Assembly (NCBI RefSeq): GCF_900188255.1
Contig: NZ_FZNS01000001.1
Location: 682,001 to 746,000 of the forward strand
Direction of reading: 5' to 3'
Length of the DNA stretch: 64,000 nt
Source of the DNA: Hymenobacter mucosus
GTDB taxonomy: Bacteria > Bacteroidota > Bacteroidia > Cytophagales > Hymenobacteraceae
The notes under the pieces: generated by a model
What the model saw: the letters and a program-made list of their open reading frames with translations, nothing else
The model's database searches: none
What the model was told of the DNA's origin: nothing
Program-made: the position numbers and the translations under genes
In this document: positions 1 through 8,875 of the stretch, one piece after another
Numbering within the stretch: position 1 is the first letter of the stretch
Layout: every line of letters starts with the position of its first letter

Positions 1-167
1 ATGCTGACTCGCTTAGAAGCACTAGCGGTCCAGTGGCAGCGCAACCCAAACCTAGACTTGCCAGCGGGCCGGGCTACTGCCTACTCCCGTCGCGCCCTAA
101 CACGGCAATTGGCCGCCCTCATAAAGCCGTAACACAGCCCGTCATTAAGGACTTGATACCAGGCAGC
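1..167. other. Window edge, no gene assigned
   Basis: I see no convincing gene in the first 167 bases. The only open frame here runs into the 3' end of the FkbH-like gene on the opposite strand and looks like a shadow. No terminator or RNA was recognised. Confidence 0.4.
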
Positions 168-1985
168 TTACTTGAACAACCCGCGCAGCTTGCTAGGCAC
201 CAAACTAGTAGCGCGTGCCTTCAAGTCGGTCCAAGCGGAGTGGTTTAGGTGGCTGCCGCGCCACTCCCCGATGGCCGTTGCCAGGCGCTGGGCCAAAGTC
301 CGGTAGTGCTGGCGCTGGTAGTGGCGCAGGTTATTGGTTACGTCGGTGGGCGTGCGAATGAATTCCCGCACATCTACCACGTAGCAATTGGCCGCGGAGG
401 CCACAAAGTCCAGTAAGGCTTGGTTGAGGAGAGCATGGCGCTGCACTGCGCCCACTTCGCCAGAACTGGGTACCTCTATTTCGGTACCGTTGAGGAAGAA
501 AATAGGCACCTGAGCGGGTACTTGAGCGCGCAGCCATTCCAGATTTTCGAGGAAGCGGGCGGGTGGTAGCTGGCCCACTAGTTCAAACTCCCGCTGAAAA
601 CGAAGCAGGAAGGCTTCGTCCATACCCTGAAACCGGCGCTGGGCATACTTCGCAGCTTGCGCGGCCGGGTCTAGAGCCAGCAGGTTTTGGTAGCCCCCAA
701 AGGGTACTTCGCGGCCAGTGGCTTTTTCGCAGTAGATCTCCTGCGTGTAATCCATCAGCGGGCTATACACCAGCACGTCGTACTGCCCATTCCAGAGCTT
801 CGTATCGAAGGCTTCTTGGCCCAGAAAAGGTAGTGCCGCAGCCAAGCGCCGCTGCTCGGCCACGGGCCACTCGCGCCCAGCCCGCAGCAAAACGGTGTGC
901 TCTAGGTGCACTGGTATCTGGTGCTCGTTGTTGTAGTTGAACTCTTCTTCCACCGTCAAGTCGAAGGCTTGCAGGAAAGGCGTGAGCTGCCCAAGGTCGC
1001 AGCCGCCTTTCAGCAATACCCGCAAATGGCTGGCAATAGGGCTGATGGTGGCAGGAGACTGACTTCCCCTAGCGGCAATAGCAATCCAGTCAGGCTTTTC
1101 CGTTGCGTTCAGCTCAGTGGCTACCTCACCCTGCACCGCAAGGCTAGGAAAGCCCAAATGCGCATACGTAAACTGCTCGATACCTAAGTGCAGAATACGG
1201 CAAGAAAACACAAACTGCTCCAACCGATTTTCTGCTGTCTGCACGCAGTACACCCCTACCAAACCGTAGTCGCCGAAGCGGTCCTGCACGCGCACGGTGC
1301 CCCAGCGCCGGGTGGGGTCCTCCAGACTGCGCTGCAAGGCTTCCCGCGTGACGCGCTGCTTGGTGAAGTTGAGCTGATTAGACCGATTGATTAGCTCCTC
1401 GATACGAGCTAGGTCGGGGAACACTGCCTCCGCCTCTCGGAACTCAATATGCACCTGCGCATCGCGCAGGAAGGCCAAGTTATCATCGTACTGGGTGCGC
1501 GCCTGCTGTTGGCGCTCCAGCAGCTTGTACTGCTCCAAGCGCGAAAAGCCCGGATCAGGTTTGCCACTGGCGCGCAGTTGAGGAGCAAGCTGAGGTAGGT
1601 CGGCCGGGTCGGCTACTTGTAGCGTGGGATTGTAGTAGTGCGCCTCGGCTCGGTTGGCAGGGTTATCATCCAGAAATAGCGCGTTGGGTGCCCGCAACTG
1701 CATTTGCTCTAGCAGCTGCTTGATAATAGGTCCCTTCGGCTGCCAACTTATTTGGGGAAACACGAATAAGTCGCGAATGCCCAGTTCTACAAGCTTGGCT
1801 TCGGCGGGAGCAAAGTCGTTTTTACTTACAATGGTGTGCACGATGCCCCGAGCTGCCGTATCGCGCACTAGCTGTAGATTTTCTTCCAGTGCCTCCACGG
1901 CCCCTTCCGAGAGCGTGCCACGCCAGAAAGTATCATCTAAGTCCCAAATAATGACTTTTATGGGCGAATCGGCTGCTAGTTCCAT
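168..1985 (-). CDS. FkbH-like HAD-family protein
   Basis: Predicted HAD-IIIC (FkbH-like) protein of about 605 residues. The N-terminus carries the HAD nucleophile motif DLDDTFW with Asp15 and Asp17, followed by SKNDF and FLDDNPANR, which match HAD motifs II and III. The middle part (about residues 180-330, with a SCRILHLGIEQF segment) resembles the GNAT-like half of FkbH proteins. The C-terminal 270 residues are not recognised. FkbH proteins in polyketide pathways load glyceryl units from 1,3-bisphosphoglycerate onto carrier proteins, and relatives occur in O-antigen and capsule clusters. It is divergent from pseB, which fits a role in surface glycan modification, but no substrate can be read. 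An upstream in-frame start at 2030 exists; the ATG at 1985 was chosen because the HAD domain starts right after it. Confidence 0.75.
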   Translation of the reverse strand: MELAADSPIKVIIWDLDDTFWRGTLSEGAVEALEENLQLVRDTAARGIVHTIVSKNDFAPAEAKLVELGIRDLFVFPQISWQPKGPIIKQLLEQMQLRAPNALFLDDNPANRAEAHYYNPTLQVADPADLPQLAPQLRASGKPDPGFSRLEQYKLLERQQQARTQYDDNLAFLRDAQVHIEFREAEAVFPDLARIEELINRSNQLNFTKQRVTREALQRSLEDPTRRWGTVRVQDRFGDYGLVGVYCVQTAENRLEQFVFSCRILHLGIEQFTYAHLGFPSLAVQGEVATELNATEKPDWIAIAARGSQSPATISPIASHLRVLLKGGCDLGQLTPFLQAFDLTVEEEFNYNNEHQIPVHLEHTVLLRAGREWPVAEQRRLAAALPFLGQEAFDTKLWNGQYDVLVYSPLMDYTQEIYCEKATGREVPFGGYQNLLALDPAAQAAKYAQRRFQGMDEAFLLRFQREFELVGQLPPARFLENLEWLRAQVPAQVPIFFLNGTEIEVPSSGEVGAVQRHALLNQALLDFVASAANCYVVDVREFIRTPTDVTNNLRHYQRQHYRTLAQRLATAIGEWRGSHLNHSAWTDLKARATSLVPSKLRGLFK

Positions 1986-2117
1986 CGAGTGCAGAGTGTA
2001 TAGTGTCGGCGGCCAGCAAGCAATTGTCAAAGCGTTTCATTACCTGAATGAACAACCGACAACCGGAAACTGGCCACTGAACACAGGCAAAGCTACGGAA
2101 GCTCCCGCCGGAATGCC

Positions 2118-2125
2118 TACTTTTG
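2118..2125 (+). promoter_or_regulatory. Predicted -7 box for pseB
   Basis: TACTTTTG matches the Bacteroidota -7 consensus TAnnTTTG, 46 bases before the pseB ATG. No clear -33 TTTG is visible at the usual distance, so this rests on the -7 box alone. Confidence 0.45.
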
Positions 2126-2171
2126 CTGCCCTTACTCCGGCCGGCATAGTTGCTGGCTTTGTTTCTGCATC

Positions 2172-3191
2172 ATGGCCCTCGACCTCAATCATAAATCCAT
2201 TCTGGTAACTGGCGGTACCGGTTCGTTCGGTAAGCAGTTCGTGCAAACCGTCTTCGAAAAATTTCCGCAGGTAAAGCGCTTGGTTGTGTATTCGCGCGAT
2301 GAACTGAAGCAGTTCGAGATGTCGCAGATATTTCCGCACTCCAAGTATCCCGCTATTCGCTATTTCATTGGCGACGTACGCGACCCCGAGCGCATGAAGC
2401 GCGCCTGCGAGGGCGTTGATATCATTGTACACGCTGCGGCCCTTAAGCAAGTGCCCGCCGCCGAGTACAATCCTATGGAATGCATCAAAACTAACATCTT
2501 TGGGGCCGAAAACGTTATCAACGCGGCCCTCGATTGCGGGGTGCAGGACGTAGTAGCCCTAAGCACTGATAAGGCGGCAGCACCCATCAATCTGTATGGT
2601 GCTACCAAGCTATGCTCGGATAAGCTGTTTGTGGCGGCTAACAACATGAAAGGCGCCCGCGACCTGCGTTTCTCGGTGGTGCGGTACGGCAACGTAATTG
2701 GCTCCCGGGGCTCAGTAGTTCCCTTCTTCCTGCAGCGGCGGGAGTCAGGGGTGCTACCCATCACTCACCCCGACATGACGCGCTTCAACATCTCCCTGGA
2801 AGAAGGCGTTGACCTAGTACTATATGCCTTGGAGCATAGCTGGGGCGGCGAAATCTTCGTTCCTAAGATTCCGAGCTACAAAATTACGGAAGTAGCCAAA
2901 GCCATTGGTCCCGAATGCCGCCAGGAAATTGTAGGTATTCGACCAGGTGAGAAGCTGCACGAAGAAATGATTACCGAAACGGATGCGCTCAGCACCGTGG
3001 AGTTGGACAAGTACTACGTTATCCTGCCCTTCACTCCGCGCTGGGACGTAGACGAGTTTGTGCGCCATTTCCACGGTCGTCGTGTGGAGCCAGGCTTCTA
3101 CTACGATTCGGCTAATAACACGGAATGGTTGTCGGCCGAGCAGATTCGGGAGGAGATTCGCCTGCACGTAGATCCGAGCTTCACTGCTTAG
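2172..3191 (+). CDS. pseB: UDP-GlcNAc 4,6-dehydratase (inverting)
   Basis: First enzyme of pseudaminic acid synthesis. It converts UDP-GlcNAc to the UDP-2-acetamido-2,6-dideoxy-L-arabino-hexos-4-ulose intermediate in the cytoplasm. The 339-residue protein is an extended SDR: Rossmann motif GGTGSFG at residues 14-20, the Thr132-Asp133-Lys134 catalytic triplet (STDK) and Tyr142-xxx-Lys146 (YGATK). These line up with the inverting PseB/FlaA1 class rather than the retaining PglF class. It has its own promoter-like box and a strong terminator, and it is separated from pseC onward by an opposing gene, so it is probably a separate transcript. Confidence 0.93.
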   Translation: MALDLNHKSILVTGGTGSFGKQFVQTVFEKFPQVKRLVVYSRDELKQFEMSQIFPHSKYPAIRYFIGDVRDPERMKRACEGVDIIVHAAALKQVPAAEYNPMECIKTNIFGAENVINAALDCGVQDVVALSTDKAAAPINLYGATKLCSDKLFVAANNMKGARDLRFSVVRYGNVIGSRGSVVPFFLQRRESGVLPITHPDMTRFNISLEEGVDLVLYALEHSWGGEIFVPKIPSYKITEVAKAIGPECRQEIVGIRPGEKLHEEMITETDALSTVELDKYYVILPFTPRWDVDEFVRHFHGRRVEPGFYYDSANNTEWLSAEQIREEIRLHVDPSFTA

Positions 3192-3204
3192 TCTAATATT
3201 CTAC

Positions 3205-3254
3205 AACTCCAACGGCCCGCTGCTCTAGTAGAGCGGCGGGCCGTTGGAGTTTTT
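3205..3254 (+). terminator. Intrinsic terminator after pseB
   Basis: A 14-bp perfect stem (CTCCAACGGCCCGC with its complement at 3236-3249) is followed by TTTTT. It lies 15 bases after the pseB stop and orients with pseB transcription. It also separates pseB from the convergent 3270-5552 gene. Confidence 0.9.
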
Positions 3255-3269
3255 GGCCGTAAGCGAAGC

Positions 3270-5552
3270 CTAGCGCGCTACCTGCACCCACCCCCGGTAG
3301 AGCTGTCCGGTAGTGGCATTTTTGAGCATGTAGTAATAAACGCCATCTGGGTGACCATCAGCGTTCCAGCCATTGTCGTAGCTAGTGGTTTCGTACACCT
3401 GACGGCCCCAACGGTTGTAGACAACCAAGCTCCATGCCTTCGGATTCAGGCCTTTCAGCACGAAGGTTTCGTTGTTCTGGTCCTTATTGGGGGTGATGAT
3501 GTTGGGGATTTCAAAAGGACACTCGGCTGCCATTACTACGCGCTCGTCGCGGCTTACGCACCCATTCGCCGAGGTCACTTCCACGGAGTACGTGCCACCC
3601 ACAGTAGCGGAGTAGGTGGCAGCGGTAGAGCCATCTTGCCAGCGGTATGTGCTACCAGCCGGCTGGCGGCCTACCGTCAGCACCAAAGGCTGCTGCAAGC
3701 ATAAGGTGGTATCTTGGCCTAGATTTACGGTTGGCAGGGGTACTGCCTCTACTTGCGTGCTGGCTTGTGCCGTGCAGCCCGGGGGCAGCGTCACGACCAC
3801 GGAGTACGTGCCGGAAGTACGCACAACAAACGTGGCGCCGGTGGAGCCATCTTGCCAGCGGTAGGTAGCTCCCGCTGGCTGCACCCCGGCCGACAGCGTT
3901 AGGGTTTGTCCTTGGCACAGGCGTTGCAGGGCTGGGCCCAAGGTAAGCACTGGCGGTGCTACTACTTGTACGGTGGCACTGCCACGAGTAGTGCAACCTT
4001 GGGCATTAGTCACATCTACGTAGTACTGGCCAGATGTAGTAGCGGTAAAGCTTGCGTTGGTAGAGCCATCCTGCCACCGGAAAGTGGTACCCGTTGGCTG
4101 CGAACCCGCCGTAAGCGTCACGGGTTGCCCCTGGCACACTTGCTGCACCGATGGGCCTAGATTTACAGTTGGCACTGGCGACACCGTTACTGTGCTGCTA
4201 ACTGTGATGGGCGCAGCCATACCCGGCTCTGTTACGGATAGGGTCACAGTGTACGTACCTGGCGCAGAAAACGTATGCGTTGGCGTAAGGCCTGTTGCTG
4301 TGTTGGCAGTGCCTGATGTGGCATCCCCAAAGTTCCACGTAGCTACGGCCACGCCACTTCCTCCTCCAATAGTTGCCGCAAACGGTGTAGCTGTCCCAAA
4401 ACAAACCGTGTTACTGGTGAATGCAGCCGTGAGAGGACGCACAGGTAAACTACGGTTGTTCGGTAGTCCAATTTGGCAGACCCGGTTACCAAGATTAACC
4501 CCTGAGGACTGAAAGTCACAAGCGCTACCGAGTCTATCCGGTTCATTAATGACACCCACAAAGTTCGACTCATATTGAGCAACGTAGATTTTACCATTTG
4601 GCCCTAGCTGTAAGGCACCAGCGTAGCCAGACGTATAGCCTACTATCATGCCTGAGGCCGCAATAGCGGCACTAGAACCTGCTTGCAGGTTGAATTGCAT
4701 CAAGCTGTTCCCGTCCAGATTGGTACCGTATAGCTTAGTACCATCGGGCGAAAATTCTACACCGTAGCTGCGGTAAAATTGCCGCAGTGGCACGTAATTA
4801 CTAAGCCGGCCAGTAAAATTATTGAAGTCGAACAACTCAAAACTACCATCTCGAATACCAACGGCTAACTTATTCCCGGCTGGGGAAGCTTTCATATAGC
4901 CTACTGCATTGGCATTTTGATAGTTCCCCCCGCCTCCTGTGTGCACTGACCCAACGCTTGAAATGATTGGTGTCGTGGTCAATCCATTGCGCGTTAGCAA
5001 GTACGCTAGAAACTGATTGGACTGCCACTGGTGGACAAGAATCCAACTATCCGTACCGTTAGCATGCGGTACTACTGTCAGCTTTTCTGTCACGCTGCCA
5101 CTGGCTACTTGCACAGCTTTATTTACCACAGCACCTAGCCCACTTTGCTGCGTCATATCTATCAGTGAATACTTCAGCCCACCCTGCAGGTAGTTGTCAC
5201 ATCCATCCACCACAAACAGGTAGTACTGATTACTATTAGCTGGACTTTGCACAATAGCAGCCCCCTGGCTTGCCGATTCATGCCCACCTAGCACCTGACC
5301 ATTTTGCATAAGCGCGTGGTTCCGATTCCACACATTGACGCTATTAGTATAAAACAGCAAGTTCCCAGCACCATCCGATACTGAGGCACATGCTTCATAC
5401 GTGCTCATGGCGCTAGTTGTCAACGCTACCGGAGTTGCTCCTGCGAAGCTTATACCAGCATTGCGTCCAAATAGCCAGTTATTATTTTCCTTCTGCGCAA
5501 ACAGGCAATGCTGAGTGGCAAGAAGTATTATCAGCGTAAATATTTTTTTCAT
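3270..5552 (-). CDS. Secreted T9SS-type protein with PKD and Ig-like repeats
   Basis: A 760-residue exported protein. It has a signal peptide (MKKIFTLIILL..., cut near FAQ), then about 350 residues that look like a beta-propeller or WD-like region (repeated LFYTNS, YYLFVVDG and YGVEFSPDGTKLYG segments). A PKD-like domain follows (about 370-455, WNFGD and GTYTVTLSV), then three near-identical 70-residue Ig-like repeats, each with RWQDGST. The last about 85 residues (NIITPNKDQNN..., VYNRWGRQVYE, YDNGWN, DGVYYYML) match the gliding motility-associated C-terminal (type B T9SS sorting) domain. It is probably anchored to or released from the cell surface. It splits the pse genes and faces the other way, so its link to the glycan pathway may be only positional. 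Function unknown. Confidence 0.85.
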   Translation of the reverse strand: MKKIFTLIILLATQHCLFAQKENNNWLFGRNAGISFAGATPVALTTSAMSTYEACASVSDGAGNLLFYTNSVNVWNRNHALMQNGQVLGGHESASQGAAIVQSPANSNQYYLFVVDGCDNYLQGGLKYSLIDMTQQSGLGAVVNKAVQVASGSVTEKLTVVPHANGTDSWILVHQWQSNQFLAYLLTRNGLTTTPIISSVGSVHTGGGGNYQNANAVGYMKASPAGNKLAVGIRDGSFELFDFNNFTGRLSNYVPLRQFYRSYGVEFSPDGTKLYGTNLDGNSLMQFNLQAGSSAAIAASGMIVGYTSGYAGALQLGPNGKIYVAQYESNFVGVINEPDRLGSACDFQSSGVNLGNRVCQIGLPNNRSLPVRPLTAAFTSNTVCFGTATPFAATIGGGSGVAVATWNFGDATSGTANTATGLTPTHTFSAPGTYTVTLSVTEPGMAAPITVSSTVTVSPVPTVNLGPSVQQVCQGQPVTLTAGSQPTGTTFRWQDGSTNASFTATTSGQYYVDVTNAQGCTTRGSATVQVVAPPVLTLGPALQRLCQGQTLTLSAGVQPAGATYRWQDGSTGATFVVRTSGTYSVVVTLPPGCTAQASTQVEAVPLPTVNLGQDTTLCLQQPLVLTVGRQPAGSTYRWQDGSTAATYSATVGGTYSVEVTSANGCVSRDERVVMAAECPFEIPNIITPNKDQNNETFVLKGLNPKAWSLVVYNRWGRQVYETTSYDNGWNADGHPDGVYYYMLKNATTGQLYRGWVQVAR
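3540..4170 (-). repeat. Three in-frame Ig-like coding repeats
   Basis: Three tandem copies of about 210-230 bases code for the Ig-like modules. Each has a near-identical core at about 3627-3650, 3841-3864 and 4051-4075 (on the plus strand GTAGAGCCATC or GTGGAGCCATC followed by TTGCCAGCGG or CTGCCACCGG). The similarity at DNA level suggests recent duplication or ongoing recombination between modules. Confidence 0.7.
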
Positions 5553-5860
5553 GTAGCTCAGTTACATTTCAATTGCATTGCTCTAGCACTCAATATGTTA
5601 AAGTGATAATCCGCCTTAATACTTAGTGAAGTAGCTCCACAAAGCTAGAAAACACTCTGTGGATCCTGAATGTATCTGCGCCATTAATTTTCCCACACTC
5701 AGACCTTCCTATTCGTACAGGACAGCCTACCGTACCTACCACACAAATACCACATGGAAAAGGTGGGCACGTATCTTTGTTCAAAGAGCTAACCAAACCT
5801 GCTCTTATAAGCTTGTTTCTGCGCTTCCACCAGTTAGTACTGGCTCATTTATCCTTTCCA
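5553..5860. other. Divergent intergenic region before pseC
   Basis: This 308-base AT-rich region lies between the T9SS-type gene (leftward) and pseC (rightward). A TATCTTTG box for pseC is listed separately. No clear -7 box for the leftward gene, RNA gene or hairpin terminator was found. Confidence 0.5.
5772..5779 (+). promoter_or_regulatory. Predicted -7 box for the pseCFGHI operon
   Basis: TATCTTTG fits TAnnTTTG and lies 81 bases before the pseC ATG. A matching -33 TTTG is not evident. It would drive the genes from pseC onward. Confidence 0.45.
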
Positions 5861-7027
5861 ATGTCATTTCAGCCCGGTCAGCCTATTCCTTACGGTCGCC
5901 AGCACATCACATCTGAAGATGTACAAGCCGTAACCGAAACCTTGTATTCTGACTATCTTACTCAAGGTCCTAAAGTAGCAGAGTTCGAAGCGAAGTTTGC
6001 CACCTATATAGGAGCCAGATATGCAGTGGCCGTTAGCAATGGTACGGCTGCTCTCCACCTATGCGCCCTAGCCTTAGGCGTTCAACCAGGGCAGCGTGTT
6101 ATTACCACGCCCATCACTTTTTCGGCCTCCGCTAACTGTGTGCGCTATTGCGGCGGAGAGGTTTACTTTGCAGATATTGATCTAGGAACAGGTTTACTGG
6201 ATTTACATGCCGTACGACGCCTGTTAGAAAGCCACCCCAAGGGATATTTTCAAGGGTTAATTCCAGTAGATTTTGCTGGCCTAGCAATAAACCTAGAAGC
6301 TGCCCGTCTGCTAGCCGATGAGTTCGGCTTGTGGATCATTGAAGATGCGTGCCACGCTCCTGGCGGGTTCTTTACTGATTCTACTGGAAAGGTGCAACGC
6401 TGCGGCAATGGCGCCTTTGCCGATCTGGCTATTTTCAGCTTTCATCCTGTGAAACATATTGCCACTGGTGAAGGCGGTATGATTACAACCAATAACCCTG
6501 CGCTTTACGAGCATCTACTCCGCCTGCGCACTCATGGCATTACAAAAGATCCTATTCAAATGGAGCGTCATGATGGTGGCTGGTACATGGAGATGCAGGA
6601 ATTAGGCTACAATTACCGAATGCCTGACATGCTATGTGCTCTAGGTATCAGCCAACTCACTCGTGCTGAAGAAGGCCTAGCTCGTCGTCACATGCTAGCC
6701 ACGCGTTATGACGCAGCTTTTGCATCTGTACTAGCCGTGCAGCCGCTAGCTGGAGCAGCGGGCCATGCCTATCATCTGTACGTTATTAAAGTACCTGATC
6801 GTAAAGGGTTGTATGACTTTCTGCGGGACCGACATGTCTTTGCCCAAGTGCATTACATTCCGGTTCACACAATGCCATATTATCAAAGTCTTGGCTGGCA
6901 AACTGGAGATTTTCCTCTGGCTGAAGAGTATTATGCACATTGCCTTAGCATTCCGTTGTACCCGAGCCTTACCGATGCTGAACAAGACTATGTAATAGAG
7001 TCCATAAAAGAGTACGTAAACAAATGA
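5861..7027 (+). CDS. pseC: UDP-4-amino-4,6-dideoxy-AltNAc transaminase
   Basis: PLP-dependent DegT/DnrJ/EryC1/StrS aminotransferase, 388 residues. It adds the 4-amino group to the PseB product. The Schiff-base lysine is Lys198 in SFHPVKHIATGEGG, and the EDACHA motif (Asp162) contacts the PLP ring nitrogen. The open frame extends upstream to 5777, but the ATG at 5861 gives the usual N-terminus (IPYGRQHITSEDV), so it was preferred. The stop overlaps the pseF start by four bases (ATGA), indicating translational coupling. This stretch is AT-richer than the flanking 12-30 kb region. Confidence 0.92.
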   Translation: MSFQPGQPIPYGRQHITSEDVQAVTETLYSDYLTQGPKVAEFEAKFATYIGARYAVAVSNGTAALHLCALALGVQPGQRVITTPITFSASANCVRYCGGEVYFADIDLGTGLLDLHAVRRLLESHPKGYFQGLIPVDFAGLAINLEAARLLADEFGLWIIEDACHAPGGFFTDSTGKVQRCGNGAFADLAIFSFHPVKHIATGEGGMITTNNPALYEHLLRLRTHGITKDPIQMERHDGGWYMEMQELGYNYRMPDMLCALGISQLTRAEEGLARRHMLATRYDAAFASVLAVQPLAGAAGHAYHLYVIKVPDRKGLYDFLRDRHVFAQVHYIPVHTMPYYQSLGWQTGDFPLAEEYYAHCLSIPLYPSLTDAEQDYVIESIKEYVNK

Positions 7028-7782
7028 AGATTTCTCCTCCCAACCCGTCAGGCGTCGGTATTGTGTCGCAAGCACGTATGGGCAGTACCCGTTTACCGGG
7101 CAAAATATTGCGTACAGCACGCGGGATTTCTATGCTGGAGTTTCATGTACGCCGCCTACAGGCTAGTGGCCTGCCCGTATACATTGCCACGACTACATTA
7201 CCAGAAGATGATGTTACTGAACTGCATGCTCGCCAGTTAGGTATTCCATGTTTTCGGGGTAGCTCCGATGATGTACTCAGCCGGTATCATGGCGCCGCCA
7301 CTGAATTCGGACTTGACACTATTGTTCGTGTTACTTCTGATTGCCCACTTATTGATGGAGTACTGGTTCGACAAGGAGTAGAACAGTATCAAATAGCCGC
7401 TAATCCTCATCTCTATTTATCAAACGGCATTATTCGCACTTTTCCTAGGGGGTTTGATTTTGAAGTATTTTCTGCTGGCCTACTTGCCGAAGCCCAGCGT
7501 CTTGCTACGAGCGACTCTGACCGGGAGCATGTTACTCCTTACATCCATCAAAACCGCTCGGGCAACGTTGCTTATGCTCACATTACCCGGGAGGCCGACG
7601 CTAGCCGCTTGCGTGTAACTTTAGATACACCCGAAGATTTTGACTTGCTGCACACCTTGCTAGCGCAATACCACGCCGATGACTTGTCAGGTGAAGCGTT
7701 GATTGCATTGTTGGAAGCACACCCCGAACTAGTGGCTCTGAATGCGGAAATCGAGCAAAAGAAATATGATTTCACGCGGTAA
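7024..7782 (+). CDS. pseF: SpsF-type cytidylyltransferase, probable CMP-Pse synthase
   Basis: A 252-residue nucleotidyltransferase with the SpsF/NeuA-like N-terminal motif QARMGSTRLPGK and the metal-binding region VRVTSDCPLID. It should activate pseudaminic acid as CMP-Pse. It is closer in look to SpsF (spore coat and surface sugar) proteins than to classic Campylobacter PseF, so the CMP-Pse role rests on its place between pseC and pseG. It overlaps pseC by four bases and is followed by pseG after 31 bases. The C-terminal helix-rich tail (VTLDTPEDFDLL) is typical of the family. Confidence 0.8.
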   Translation: MKISPPNPSGVGIVSQARMGSTRLPGKILRTARGISMLEFHVRRLQASGLPVYIATTTLPEDDVTELHARQLGIPCFRGSSDDVLSRYHGAATEFGLDTIVRVTSDCPLIDGVLVRQGVEQYQIAANPHLYLSNGIIRTFPRGFDFEVFSAGLLAEAQRLATSDSDREHVTPYIHQNRSGNVAYAHITREADASRLRVTLDTPEDFDLLHTLLAQYHADDLSGEALIALLEAHPELVALNAEIEQKKYDFTR

Positions 7783-7813
7783 TGTCTTCTACTCTATTTT
7801 GGAGAGCTAATTA

Positions 7814-8833
7814 ATGCGCCTTGTATTTCGCGCCGATGGCAATGCCACCATCGGGTTAGGTCATATCGTCCGATCACTAGCCCTAGCAAGCATGGTAAGG
7901 GCAGGGGAAAATGACTACGTGTTAGCTCGTAATCCGTCGGGTGTAGTTAAAAACTTAGTTCAGGACGCAGGACTACGGCTGGTAGAACTACCAGAATGTG
8001 CGCTACAAACAGAAGCTGATTATTTAAGCGCCCAATTTCTCAATGCCACTGATATAGTTGTCCTAGACGGTTATGCATTTGACTATGACTATCAACAACG
8101 CATCAAGAGCAGTGGGTGTCGGCTGGTATGCATAGACGACTTGCATCAAGGACAGTTTGTAGCAGATTTGGTCATAAATCACTCGCCAGGAATAACGGCA
8201 GACATGTATCATGGGCTCCCAACAACCCGCTTTTGCTTAGGACCCGCATATTCCTTGCTACGTCCACCATTTCTGCAACACAGTCAGTTACCACGTGCTA
8301 CAGCTCCTATTCATAGCATACTGCTATGCTTCGGTGGCGCCGACCCCCTACAGTTAACTGATCGTTGTGCCGCAATGCTCCTTTCTGCATATCCCTCTAT
8401 CCGACGCCTCGGAGTTGTTATGGGTGGGGCTGCTGCAACTTCCTCAGCAATAACAGCCCTACAAGGTGCTTACCCTGCTACAGAAGTAGAAGAGTTTAGA
8501 GGACTCTCAGCTGCTGCCATGGTGCAGGTATTAGCGAACTACGATGCCATTATTTGTCCCGCTAGCACTATTCTCATCGAAGCCTTAGTATTGGGGGTTC
8601 CCGCTATAACGGGATATTATGTTGATAATCAGCATTCATTGGCTGACTATGTTCAGCAAAATTATCATGCTTATTCGGTCGGTAATTTTGTTTCCTTAAC
8701 TGATTCCGAACTCCACGATGCCCTGCAGCAAGGACTTGAGTGGCTTACGCACGCGTCTCGGCAACCGTACGTCGGCAATTTATCCCCAGAGCAGTTGCAG
8801 TACGAGTTTCGGTTATTACAATCAACTCATTAA
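7814..8833 (+). CDS. pseG: UDP-2,4-diacetamido-trideoxy-altropyranose hydrolase
   Basis: PseG removes UDP from the diacetylated intermediate to release 2,4-diacetamido-2,4,6-trideoxy-L-altropyranose. The 339-residue protein has the GT-B-like fold signature RADGNATIGLGHIVRS. His17 matches the catalytic His of Campylobacter PseG. CFGGADPLQLT and the later STILIEALVLGVPAI segment match the UDP-binding half. It sits in gene order between the cytidylyltransferase and the acetyltransferase. Codon use is AT-rich like its neighbours. Confidence 0.9.
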   Translation: MRLVFRADGNATIGLGHIVRSLALASMVRAGENDYVLARNPSGVVKNLVQDAGLRLVELPECALQTEADYLSAQFLNATDIVVLDGYAFDYDYQQRIKSSGCRLVCIDDLHQGQFVADLVINHSPGITADMYHGLPTTRFCLGPAYSLLRPPFLQHSQLPRATAPIHSILLCFGGADPLQLTDRCAAMLLSAYPSIRRLGVVMGGAAATSSAITALQGAYPATEVEEFRGLSAAAMVQVLANYDAIICPASTILIEALVLGVPAITGYYVDNQHSLADYVQQNYHAYSVGNFVSLTDSELHDALQQGLEWLTHASRQPYVGNLSPEQLQYEFRLLQSTH

Positions 8834-8875
8834 CTGTTTTTTTTCTACTCCCCTTTACTTTCCTAACACTGTCTT

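Noticed and set aside
33..248. 71-residue plus-strand frame at the left edge
   Set aside because: It overlaps the 3' end of the FkbH-like gene on the other strand and has no family features.
2040..2450. 136-residue minus-strand frame over the pseB start
   Set aside because: It overlaps the conserved pseB N-terminus and its promoter and has no domain or signal.
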